From Bacteroidia bacterium (GTDB lineage: Bacteria; Bacteroidota; Bacteroidia; Flavobacteriales; Flavobacteriaceae), in NCBI GenBank assembly GCA_030431085.1, contig JAUIJW010000046.1, forward strand, positions 1 through 12,663: DNA of 12,663 bases, read 5' to 3'. Below the pieces are notes generated by a model. That model did no database searches. It had not been told where the DNA came from and saw nothing but the letters and a program-made list of their open reading frames with translations. Below, piece after piece: positions 1 to 8,052 of the stretch; within the stretch, counting starts at the first letter, position 1, and every line of letters starts with the position of its first letter. A program made the position numbers and the translations under genes.

Positions 1-47
1 TCTTTCTTTATACTGCGCCACGCTATTTTAAAATAGTTTTTTAACAT
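1..47 (-). CDS. Fourth MacB/FtsX-type ABC permease, N-terminal fragment cut by window edge
   Basis: Reading leftward from an ATG at 47, the sequence encodes MLKNYFKIAWRSIKK before the window ends. This is nearly the same as the first residues of the three complete permeases in the operon (MIKNYFKIAWRN), so it is the start of a further paralogue. Its ATG lies 10 nt beyond the stop of the preceding permease, in line with the tight spacing of the operon. The 37 nt at the start also match the other permease starts closely at DNA level. Only the cytoplasmic N-terminal segment is visible, so whether the gene is complete and has eight membrane helices cannot be judged here. Confidence 0.85.
   Translation of the reverse strand, partial: MLKNYFKIAWRSIKK
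11..47 (-). repeat. Conserved 37-nt permease-start repeat, copy 4
   Basis: First 37 nt of the truncated permease at the left edge. It is the most diverged copy but keeps TATTTTAAAATA, and it provides the evidence that the truncated gene belongs to the same family. Confidence 0.65.
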
Positions 48-57
48 AAGGTTTAGT

Positions 58-2439
58 TTACTCTGTTCTTAAACTTTTAACGGGATTAGATTTTGCAGCT
101 TTTATAGCTTGATAGCTTACGGTAATTAAAGTTACCACTAGAGCGCCTACAACTGCTGCAATAAATACCCACCATGAAATAGGCGTTCTATAATCAAATT
201 TTGCTAACCATGTTTGCATTAAATAATTGGCAACAGGTACAGCTATGATGCAAGAAATAACTACTAAAATGATAAAATCTTTAGAGAGCATTTTCCAAAG
301 TTTAGCAATACTTGCTCCCAATACTTTTCTTACCCCAATTTCTTTGGTTCTTTGCTCCGCCACATAAGAGGCTAGACCGAATAATCCTAGGCAAGAAATA
401 AAAATGGCCAGTAAACTAAAAAAGCTAGCCAATTTCCCAATACGCCTTTCGTTGCCAAATTTTTGGGCGAAAGCTTCGTCTACAAAATTGGCTTGGAAAG
501 GAATGGCAGGATTATAGGTTTGAAACACTTCTTTTATTTTTGCTATAGAAGCATTGGCACTTTCTTTAGGATTTAATTTTAGGATGAATACGTTTTCTTG
601 ACTATCACTCAGGTGAAATAAAGAAGGTCGAACTGGTTTGTAAGGCGATTGCACGAGCATATCTTCAACCACTCCAATGATATGGTATGATTTATCATTC
701 CATTTTAACTCCATACCAATAGGATCTTTTAAATTCATGAATTTTACGGCTGATTCATTTAAGATAAATGCTAATGAATCCGTACCAAACTCTCTTGAAA
801 AATCCCTTCCGTCTTTAACTTTCCAATTTACAGTTTTACCATATTCATGGGTTACTGCGTTATTTGGAAAATCAACTGCAAAATCTGGGTCTTTTCCTTT
901 CCATTCTATGCCGCCATTGGTATTGTAAACTTCGGTGGTAGGGCTGGTAGATTGTGTCATTTCTACAATAGCGCCATTGTTTTTTAGAATGTTTCTTATG
1001 GTTTCAAAATGTTTATATGTTTCTGGATTTGTAGTAACGGTAACCAATCCATCTTTGCTATAACCTATAGGTCTGTTTTGTGCATGCTGAATTTGCTGAT
1101 AAACTACAATGGTTCCAATAATTAAAACTATAGAAATACTAAATTGAAAAATAACCAATAATTTTCTAGGTGCTGCCGCGTATTTACCTACACTAAAAGT
1201 GCCTTTTAAAACTTTAACAGGATTAAATGAAGAGAGGTAAATTGCTGGATAAATTCCAGCAACGATGCCTGTAAACACACTAAATCCTATGCCAATTAAC
1301 CAAAATATTGGCTCTCTCCAAAAAAGTACAATTTTAGATTCGGCAATTTGATTGAAAAAAGGTAAAATCAATAAAATGAGTATTATGGAAAGTACAAAAG
1401 CAATTAAACAAATTAGAATAGATTCGCTAAAAAATTGAGAAATTAATTGCTCTCTTTTAGATCCTATGGCTTTTCTAATACCTACCTCTTTGGCTCTTTT
1501 TTCAGATCTGGCAGTGCTTAAATTCATAAAGTTGATACAAGCTAGAAATAGTACAAAAACACCAATAATACCAAATAACCATACATTATCAATTCTACCA
1601 CCAGTTTGAATGCCATTTTCAAAGTTAGATTGTAAATGCCATTGCGACATTGGGTGTAAGAACACCTGAGCATTGTATTTTTTTTCTGGTTCTTGAACTC
1701 TTTTTAATTTAACATCTTTTATTCTTTGGTTAATTGATGCCAAATTGGAGTTTTCGGCTATCATGGCATAGGTTTGGGTAAAATTGCTTCCCCAAGGATT
1801 TTCCATTTGTTCAATCCATGAGTTTTGACTCAAATATAATTTCCAAGGCAAGAAAAAGGTATAATGACTAAAAGTAGAGTTTTCAGGAAGGTCTTCATAA
1901 ACGCCAGTTACTTTTAAATCTATTTCATTATCCATTTTTATGATTTTACCCATTGGATCTTCTTCTCCAAAAAATACTTTAGCCACAGATTCGGATAAAA
2001 GAATGGAGTGCATTTCTTGCAAGCCTTTTCTACTACCTCTTAGCATATGTAAACTCAGCATTTCGGTTACCCCTGGCTCAAAATAGGAACCTGGTTTAAA
2101 AAACACTTTATCACCATATTGTAAGGCATGATCAAAATTCCATGAGGCTTGTAATACATAAGTGAAGTCACTTTCAAAATCACTTCGAATAGCATCAGCC
2201 ATTACTGCTGGATTCGCCACTTGGGAACCCGTAATACCATTAAAACTTTGGTGTTGCCATACCTGTGTAATCCTATCGTAATTTTCAAAACTTTTGTTAT
2301 ACGAAAGTTCACTATAAATCCATAAGCCAATCAACATGGCTACGGTCATTCCAACCGCTAATCCGCCAATATTAATAGCAGCATATCCTTTGTTGATAAT
2401 GATATTTCTCCACGCTATTTTAAAATAATTTTTTATCAT
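58..2439 (-). CDS. ABC transporter permease, fused double MacB/FtsX type (permease 3)
   Basis: Inner-membrane permease of 793 residues with the LolC/FtsX/MacB fold present twice in one chain. Predicted helices lie near 18-43, 284-306, 338-363 and 378-400 (first half) and 427-449, 668-690, 720-740 and 755-777 (second half). Large periplasmic MacB core-like domains occupy about 44-283 and 450-667. Each half carries the cytoplasmic motif after its second helix that is expected to contact the ATPase: EVGIRKAIGS (318-327) and EIGVRKVLGA (700-709). MacB has one four-helix unit per chain and works as a dimer, so this protein looks like a covalent pseudo-dimer. It is closer to the permease at 4927-7323 than to its immediate neighbour, sharing for example WHL, FENG and GGRI just before helix 2. 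The start is fixed by the N-terminal motif common to all paralogues. The likely ATPase is the single one encoded upstream. Substrate unknown. Confidence 0.9.
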   Translation of the reverse strand: MIKNYFKIAWRNIIINKGYAAINIGGLAVGMTVAMLIGLWIYSELSYNKSFENYDRITQVWQHQSFNGITGSQVANPAVMADAIRSDFESDFTYVLQASWNFDHALQYGDKVFFKPGSYFEPGVTEMLSLHMLRGSRKGLQEMHSILLSESVAKVFFGEEDPMGKIIKMDNEIDLKVTGVYEDLPENSTFSHYTFFLPWKLYLSQNSWIEQMENPWGSNFTQTYAMIAENSNLASINQRIKDVKLKRVQEPEKKYNAQVFLHPMSQWHLQSNFENGIQTGGRIDNVWLFGIIGVFVLFLACINFMNLSTARSEKRAKEVGIRKAIGSKREQLISQFFSESILICLIAFVLSIILILLILPFFNQIAESKIVLFWREPIFWLIGIGFSVFTGIVAGIYPAIYLSSFNPVKVLKGTFSVGKYAAAPRKLLVIFQFSISIVLIIGTIVVYQQIQHAQNRPIGYSKDGLVTVTTNPETYKHFETIRNILKNNGAIVEMTQSTSPTTEVYNTNGGIEWKGKDPDFAVDFPNNAVTHEYGKTVNWKVKDGRDFSREFGTDSLAFILNESAVKFMNLKDPIGMELKWNDKSYHIIGVVEDMLVQSPYKPVRPSLFHLSDSQENVFILKLNPKESANASIAKIKEVFQTYNPAIPFQANFVDEAFAQKFGNERRIGKLASFFSLLAIFISCLGLFGLASYVAEQRTKEIGVRKVLGASIAKLWKMLSKDFIILVVISCIIAVPVANYLMQTWLAKFDYRTPISWWVFIAAVVGALVVTLITVSYQAIKAAKSNPVKSLRTE
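2403..2439 (-). repeat. Conserved 37-nt permease-start repeat, copy 3
   Basis: First 37 nt of the permease gene at 58-2439. It contains TATTTTAAAATA and matches the edge copy at 11-47 at 32 of 37 positions. Confidence 0.7.
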
Positions 2440-2481
2440 GACTTTGTATTTATTATGATTTACATTCTTTCAAATATTAGT

Positions 2482-4914
2482 TTATTCGTTTCTTAAACTA
2501 TTTACTGGGTTAACAATAGCTGCTTTTATGCTTTGATAACTTACCGTAAGTATTGAAATAACTATAGCCAATACAATAACTATGGCAAAAACACCCCAAC
2601 CTATTTCAATACGATATGAAAAATCTTCTAGCCATTTACTCATGGCGTACCAAGCAAACGGTATAGAAATGAGTATGGCAAGTACCACTAATTTTAAAAA
2701 GTCAATGGCCAATTTGTAGGTAATCTGACTTACACTTGCGCCCAGTACTTTTCTTACTCCAATTTCTTTAGCTCTTTTTTCGGCATTGAAAGTTGCCAAA
2801 CCAAAAAGGCCTAGACAAGCAATTATGATAGAAAGTATGGTGAAAATGGTAAAGATGCTTCCCAGTCTTTGCTCCGCTTTATAAGATTCATTAAAGGATT
2901 CTTCTAAAAAATAATAACTAAATGGTTGTCCAGGTGCTACACTATTCCAAATTTGTTCTAATTGTTCAATGGTTTGACTAAAGTTATTGCTATTTAATTT
3001 TAAAGTTAATGCATTAGAATAATTTCCAATTCCAATACTCAATGCTTCAATGTTATCTCTTAGTGATTTAAAATGAAAGTCTTTTACTACACCAATTATG
3101 GTAAGATAAACAGGGTCTTCTTCATTAAAATCACTCGTAACTCTTTTACCTAATGCTTCTTCTGGAGTTACACCTAAAATGGCTACTGCAGCTTCGTTAA
3201 CAATAATGGCTGTAGAATCTGTACTGAAATTTTTATCAAAATCTCTACCTGCTATTAATTCTAAATCTAAAGTAGAGAGATAATCAAAATCTGCGCCCCA
3301 TTGCTGCATTTGTAAGGCTTCTTCTTGAGCTGTTTTTCCTTCTTCAAAAAACGAGCTATCACTTCGACTAGAAGGTGTAGGTAAAAAGCTACTAAGCGTC
3401 GCATTTATTACTTGTGTTAATTGCTTTGCTTTTTGTTTTAAAGTTTGCACTTGGTTACCTGCCGCATATACATCTTCAATAACCAAAACTTGTTCTTTGC
3501 TATAACCTAATTCTTTATTTTGGATGTACTTTAATTGTTTAAAAACTACCAAAGTACTCACCATTAAAAACACCGAAATTGCAAATTGAAATACTACCAA
3601 TGAATTTCTAATACCATTGCCTCCTTTGCTTCCTGAAGCACTGCCTTTAAGCACTTTTACAGGCTTAAATTTCGACATAAAAAAGGCTGGGTAAAGTCCG
3701 GAAAGGATACCTAAAACAGTTCCGAATAAAATCAAAACCAACCAAAATATTGGATTTGCTATTGGTAGAGATATATCTTTATCGGCAAGCTGATTAAAAA
3801 ATGGCATTGCTATAGCAGCCACTACAATTGCTAAGAGTAAAGAGATAAATGTGATAAGCCCAGATTCTACCAAAAACTGTCCAATTAATTCAATTTTTTT
3901 GGAGCCTAAAGTTTTACGAATTCCTACTTCTTTGGCTCTTTTTAATGATTGAGCCGTAGACAAATTCATAAAGTTGACACTAGCTAAGGCAATTAAAAAC
4001 AAGGCTATAAAAGATAAAATATACACATTTTGAATGCTACCATTAGGGCTCATTTCGGGATGACGGTTTGAGTGTAAATGAATGTCTTTGATATTTATGG
4101 TACTAAAGTTATAGAAGTTTCCAGAGGCAATAAATTGCTCTTCAGTAATACCAGGTACAAAACTTTGTGCCCAAGGAATAATATATTTACTAAAAAGGGC
4201 CTGAATTGCCTGATCAAAATCTGCAATTTTGGCATCGGGTCTTAGCTTGACAAAAGTTGCAAAATTATTGCTTCCCCAATCGTTTTCTAAGGCTTCTTCA
4301 ACACCAACTAAACTCATAAATACACTATGGTTTCTTAATATGGAATTCTTTGGCATATCTTCAATAATACCTGTAACTACATAAGTTTGGTTGTTATTTA
4401 TAATTACTGATTTTCCAATGGCTTCTTCAATTTTAAAATGTTTTTCAGCAGCACTTCTGGTTAAGATTACAGTATTTGCATCTTTTAGTGCTGTATTTTT
4501 ATCGCCATACAACAAATCAAAATCAAACATGTTGAAAAATGAAGGGTCCACTGAAGTGGTATTAGATTCCTTTACATTGGCATCATTATCATTGGCTTTA
4601 ACCAATGCACTTCCTCTGTTTCTAAAACGTGTTGCCATCTCTACTTGTGGGTAGTCATTTAGTATGGCTCCAGCAATAGGTGCACTTACCTCAGAACCGT
4701 TTGTTTCCTGACCTCCAAACTTTACATCTATATTGATGCGGTAAATTCTATCCGCATCGGTATACATATTGTCAAAGTTTAGTTCATCGTAAATGTAAAG
4801 TGAAATCAATAAGCTACCTGCAATACCAATTACCAAACCCATTACGTTTAAAAAGGTAAAAAATGGTTGGCTTTTAAGATTTCTCCATGCTATTTTAAAA
4901 TAATTTTTGATCAT
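2482..4914 (-). CDS. ABC transporter permease, fused double MacB/FtsX type (permease 2, divergent)
   Basis: Inner-membrane permease of 810 residues with the same duplicated MacB/FtsX layout: helix 1 near 18-43, a periplasmic domain, helices near 296-317, 350-372 and 388-411, then a second unit beginning near 436-457 and ending with three helices close to the C terminus. Both ATPase-contact motifs are present (EVGIRKTLGS at 329-338 and a C-terminal EIGVRKVLGA). It is the outlier of the three complete permeases. The periplasmic domains share little with the flanking two, and the segment before helix 2 reads IHLHSNRHPEMSPNGSIQNV instead of the GGRI-type sequence. The N terminus (MIKNYFKIAWRN) and C terminus (NPVNSLRNE) remain conserved. 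It ends 42 nt before the next permease start and begins 12 nt after the stop of the previous one. A different periplasmic surface suggests a different partner or substrate; this is inference. Confidence 0.9.
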   Translation of the reverse strand: MIKNYFKIAWRNLKSQPFFTFLNVMGLVIGIAGSLLISLYIYDELNFDNMYTDADRIYRINIDVKFGGQETNGSEVSAPIAGAILNDYPQVEMATRFRNRGSALVKANDNDANVKESNTTSVDPSFFNMFDFDLLYGDKNTALKDANTVILTRSAAEKHFKIEEAIGKSVIINNNQTYVVTGIIEDMPKNSILRNHSVFMSLVGVEEALENDWGSNNFATFVKLRPDAKIADFDQAIQALFSKYIIPWAQSFVPGITEEQFIASGNFYNFSTINIKDIHLHSNRHPEMSPNGSIQNVYILSFIALFLIALASVNFMNLSTAQSLKRAKEVGIRKTLGSKKIELIGQFLVESGLITFISLLLAIVVAAIAMPFFNQLADKDISLPIANPIFWLVLILFGTVLGILSGLYPAFFMSKFKPVKVLKGSASGSKGGNGIRNSLVVFQFAISVFLMVSTLVVFKQLKYIQNKELGYSKEQVLVIEDVYAAGNQVQTLKQKAKQLTQVINATLSSFLPTPSSRSDSSFFEEGKTAQEEALQMQQWGADFDYLSTLDLELIAGRDFDKNFSTDSTAIIVNEAAVAILGVTPEEALGKRVTSDFNEEDPVYLTIIGVVKDFHFKSLRDNIEALSIGIGNYSNALTLKLNSNNFSQTIEQLEQIWNSVAPGQPFSYYFLEESFNESYKAEQRLGSIFTIFTILSIIIACLGLFGLATFNAEKRAKEIGVRKVLGASVSQITYKLAIDFLKLVVLAILISIPFAWYAMSKWLEDFSYRIEIGWGVFAIVIVLAIVISILTVSYQSIKAAIVNPVNSLRNE
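4878..4914 (-). repeat. Conserved 37-nt permease-start repeat, copy 2
   Basis: First 37 nt of the divergent permease gene. It matches copy 1 at 35 of 37 positions and the copy at 2403-2439 at 34 of 37, although the rest of this gene is the least similar of the set. It contains the 12-bp palindrome TATTTTAAAATA. Confidence 0.7.
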
Positions 4915-4926
4915 GATGTTTTAAAT

Positions 4927-7323
4927 TTATTCAGTTCTTAAGCTTTTAACAGGGTTTGCCAATGCAGCTTTAATAGCTTGAAAACTTACAGTGATTACCG
5001 TAATTGTTAGTGCTCCAATACCAGCAGCTAAAAATATCCACCAAGAAATATCGGTTCTATAAGAAAACTTTTGAATCCACTGTTGCATGATATAATAGGC
5101 TATTGGGATAGCCAATAATAAGGCGATAATTACGAGTTGCACAAAATCTTTTGAAAGTAAAGCCCAAAGATTGGTAACCGATGCTCCAAGTACTTTTCTA
5201 ACACCAATTTCTTTGGTGCGTTGCTCCGCTACAAATGATGCCAATCCAAAAAGTCCTAAACAACTAATAAATATTGCCAGTCCTGTAAAAACTCTAGCTA
5301 GACTTGCTATACGTTCTTCGGCCGCGAATTTTTGTCCATATTCTTCATCTACAAATTGATATTCAAATGGTAGGTTTGGAAAAAACTTTTTAAATGTGTT
5401 TTCTACAATTTCCAAATTTGCGGCCACACTCTTGTTAGGGTTGAGCCTTAAATTATAATAACTTGCATTATTAAATCTATCAAAAACATAAAGGCCTTGT
5501 TTAACTGGTTCGTAAGGCGATTGGGTAATAACATCCTCAACCACACCAATAATTTGTAAAGGTGGTCCAGGGTCATCTTCATCATTATCTCTTAAATATT
5601 TACCTACAGGGTTTTTTAAACCCATATACTCCACAGCTGTTTGATTGATTAATATTGCCATAGAATCTGTAGCAAAATCTCTTGAAAAATCTCTTCCTTC
5701 AACTATTTTCATTCCTAGTGATTTTACGTATTCATAAGATACTTCTGTCCATGCAAAATCTTCTTGAAACCCATCAGGTTTTCCTTCCCAGTCCCATCCA
5801 CTTCTATTAGACCAAATTTGGGTAGTTGGACTACTAGAGGTTGACATTTCAATTGCAGCACCTGAAGCCATAAACTGATTTCGCATAAAATCATATTTAC
5901 CTGTAAATTCAGGACTCATAGTTGGAATTTGTATCAGACCTCCTTTGTTATAGCCAATAGGTCTATTTTTGCTATGATTAATTTGCTGCATAACCACTAA
6001 AGTCCCAATAATTAAAGCCGCTGAAACTGTAAATTGTGTTACTACTAAAACTTTTCTTGGTAATTCTGAAAAGCGCCCAGCTTTAAATGTGCCTTTTAGC
6101 ACCCTTACAGGTTTAAAAGAGGATAAGTATAAGGCAGGATAGCTTCCGGAGAGTATAGCCGTAAATAAAATAAATGCTAATGAATAACCCCAAAATTGTA
6201 AGCTGCTAAAAGGAAATGCAATTTCTTTGCTAGCAAGAGAATTAAATCCGTTAAGCGATAGTAGCACCAATAAAATGGCTACCACAAAAGCAAATACAAC
6301 AACCAATAAAGATTCGCTTAAAAATTGTTTGATTAATTGTTCTCTACTTGACCCAATAGCTTTTCGAATACCTACTTCCATTGCTCTTTTTTCAGACCTG
6401 GCAGTACTCAAATTCATAAAGTTAATACAGGCTAAAAACAATACAAATCCACCAATAATTCCAAATAACCAAACGTTTTCTATTCTCCCTCCAGCTTGAA
6501 CGCCATTTTCAAAAGAAGAACGTAAATGCCAATCGTTCATAGGTAGTAAAAATATTTGAGGATTGTACTCTGCAGTATCCTCATTAGCTACTTTTTTAGA
6601 ATTGATGATTTTATTTGTAACACTTTTCATGGTAGAGTTGTCTGCAATTTGTGCAAACATCTGAAAAGAGTTATTGCCCCAGTTATCAGCAGCATTTTGT
6701 ACCCATTCTTGGGTGATATATTTTTTCCAAGGTATTAAAAAATTGATGCCATTTAGAGTAGTGTTGGTTGGTATATCTTCAAAAATACTGGTAACAATCA
6801 TATTATCTGTATTATTGACTTCAACCATTTTTCCTATTGGATCTTCGTTGCCAAATAAAGCATAAGCAGTAGATTCTGAAAGCATAATAGAATTTATTTC
6901 TACCAATCCATTCTTTTTCCCTTTTAGGATATGAAAATCAAAAATTTCTAATCCTGATTCCTGCATATAATTACCAGATCTAGAGATGCTTTTATTGCCG
7001 TATTTTAGGTACCTAGATTGTGTCCATGACGACATGGAAATATGTTTAAAATTATCACCATAATTATTGCGAAGCTCCATTTCTAATGGCCTTGGAATTG
7101 CAGGCCCTGTGCCAATATCACCATTAAAAGTTTGGCTTTGGAATACTTGTGCAATGCGATTGTGATTTTTAAAATATGTATCATAACTAATTTCATCACT
7201 AATCCAAAGCATTATCATTATAGTTACGGCCATTCCAATGGCTAAGCCAAAAATATTAATGAAGGAATACACTTTATTCTTTAAAAGATTTCTCCAGGCG
7301 ATTTTAAAATAATTTTTGATCAT
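4927..7323 (-). CDS. ABC transporter permease, fused double MacB/FtsX type (permease 1)
   Basis: First permease after the ATPase gene, 798 residues, again two MacB/FtsX units in one chain. Helix 1 is near 18-43, helices 2-4 fall roughly at 283-305, 338-358 and 377-400, and the second unit opens near 424-447 and closes with three helices near the C terminus. The motifs EVGIRKAIGS and EIGVRKVLGA mark the two cytoplasmic loops expected to bind ATPase subunits. Sequence runs such as NVWLFGIIG, FVLFLACINF and NLSTARSEKRA are shared almost unchanged with the permease at 58-2439, so these two are recent or homogenised paralogues. The ATG at 7323 is supported by the shared MIKNYFKIAWRN start. It lies 41 nt after the ATPase stop, with a small hairpin between. 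No frameshift or truncation is seen. Substrate unknown; export or envelope mechanotransmission are both possible for this superfamily. Confidence 0.9.
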   Translation of the reverse strand: MIKNYFKIAWRNLLKNKVYSFINIFGLAIGMAVTIMIMLWISDEISYDTYFKNHNRIAQVFQSQTFNGDIGTGPAIPRPLEMELRNNYGDNFKHISMSSWTQSRYLKYGNKSISRSGNYMQESGLEIFDFHILKGKKNGLVEINSIMLSESTAYALFGNEDPIGKMVEVNNTDNMIVTSIFEDIPTNTTLNGINFLIPWKKYITQEWVQNAADNWGNNSFQMFAQIADNSTMKSVTNKIINSKKVANEDTAEYNPQIFLLPMNDWHLRSSFENGVQAGGRIENVWLFGIIGGFVLFLACINFMNLSTARSEKRAMEVGIRKAIGSSREQLIKQFLSESLLVVVFAFVVAILLVLLSLNGFNSLASKEIAFPFSSLQFWGYSLAFILFTAILSGSYPALYLSSFKPVRVLKGTFKAGRFSELPRKVLVVTQFTVSAALIIGTLVVMQQINHSKNRPIGYNKGGLIQIPTMSPEFTGKYDFMRNQFMASGAAIEMSTSSSPTTQIWSNRSGWDWEGKPDGFQEDFAWTEVSYEYVKSLGMKIVEGRDFSRDFATDSMAILINQTAVEYMGLKNPVGKYLRDNDEDDPGPPLQIIGVVEDVITQSPYEPVKQGLYVFDRFNNASYYNLRLNPNKSVAANLEIVENTFKKFFPNLPFEYQFVDEEYGQKFAAEERIASLARVFTGLAIFISCLGLFGLASFVAEQRTKEIGVRKVLGASVTNLWALLSKDFVQLVIIALLLAIPIAYYIMQQWIQKFSYRTDISWWIFLAAGIGALTITVITVSFQAIKAALANPVKSLRTE
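7287..7323 (-). repeat. Conserved 37-nt permease-start repeat, copy 1
   Basis: First 37 nt of the permease gene at 4927-7323, encoding MIKNYFKIAWRN. It differs from the copy at 4878-4914 at only two positions. Conservation reflects the shared cytoplasmic N-terminal segment, but it also extends to synonymous positions. Confidence 0.7.
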
Positions 7324-7349
7324 GATTTTTTAATTTTAACCTTCTGGGT

Positions 7350-7373
7350 TTGGTTTTTTTTCTGTTAAACCAA
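7350..7373 (-). other. Small intercistronic hairpin between ATPase and first permease
   Basis: In the operon mRNA, TTGGTTT (7367-7373, overlapping the ATPase stop codon) can pair with AAACCAA (7350-7356) across a 10-nt A-rich loop. No U-run follows, so it is not a normal terminator. It may affect mRNA stability or the ratio of ATPase to permease. Weak stem; low confidence. Confidence 0.25.
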
Positions 7374-8042
7374 GCTATTTTCTGTTACTTTATGTCCGTC
7401 TAACATTCTAATAATTCTATGCGAAAATTTAGCATCGTGCTCACTATGTGTTACCATTACTATGGTGGTGCCTTGGTTGTTTAGTTCGGTAAGTAAATCC
7501 ATTACTTCATTACCATTACTACTATCCAGATTACCTGTAGGCTCATCGGCAAGAATTAGTTTTGGGTTATTAACTACAGCTCTGGCTACTGCCACCCTTT
7601 GCTGTTGCCCACCTGATAATTGCTGCGGAAAATGTTTTCTTCTATGCATAATTTGCATTTTTTCGAGTACTTCATGTACTTTTTTGGTACGTTCTGCTTT
7701 TTTCATGCCGGTATAAATCAAAGGCAATTCAACATTTTCAAAAACCGTTAGTTGATCGATTAGATTGAAGCTTTGAAATACAAATCCAATATTGTGTTTT
7801 CTAATATTGGCTCTTTTTCTTTCGTTGTAGTTGGTAACTTCTTCTCCATTAAAAATAAAGCTACCACCATCGCAATCGTCTAGCAGACCTAAAATATTTA
7901 AAAGGGTAGATTTACCACAACCAGAAGGCCCCATTACTGCAATAAATTCACCTTCTTTCACTTCAAATGACAGCTTATTTAAGGCAATAGTTTTGATATC
8001 TTCTGTGCTGTAAAATTTTTCTAAATCTTTAATTTGTATCAT
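7365..8042 (-). CDS. ABC transporter ATP-binding protein (MacB/LolD family)
   Basis: Cytoplasmic ATPase subunit of 225 residues, the normal length for a stand-alone LolD/FtsE/MacB-type nucleotide-binding domain. All catalytic motifs are intact: aromatic A-loop Y11, Walker A GPSGCGKS (38-45), Q-loop Q90, signature LSGGQ (142-146), Walker B LILADE (162-167) with catalytic E167, D-loop NLDS (171-174) and switch H199. In MacB this domain is fused to the permease; here it is a separate gene, as in LolCDE. It is the only ATPase in the window and sits between the adaptor gene (10 nt upstream) and the permeases (41 nt downstream), so it probably energises all of them. Each permease has two contact loops and would bind a pair of these subunits. 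The family is well recognised; the substrate is not inferable. Confidence 0.95.
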   Translation of the reverse strand: MIQIKDLEKFYSTEDIKTIALNKLSFEVKEGEFIAVMGPSGCGKSTLLNILGLLDDCDGGSFIFNGEEVTNYNERKRANIRKHNIGFVFQSFNLIDQLTVFENVELPLIYTGMKKAERTKKVHEVLEKMQIMHRRKHFPQQLSGGQQQRVAVARAVVNNPKLILADEPTGNLDSSNGNEVMDLLTELNNQGTTIVMVTHSEHDAKFSHRIIRMLDGHKVTENSLV

Positions 8043-8052
8043 TTTGTATGTA

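Noticed and set aside
677..928. Open frame of 83 codons on the plus strand inside a permease gene
   Set aside because: Lies wholly within and opposite the permease at 58-2439, with no recognisable domain or translation signal; it is a shadow frame.
6227..6865. Several overlapping plus-strand frames of 60-90 codons
   Set aside because: All opposite the permease at 4927-7323; low-complexity products rich in S, T, N and I are what antisense reading of such genes yields.
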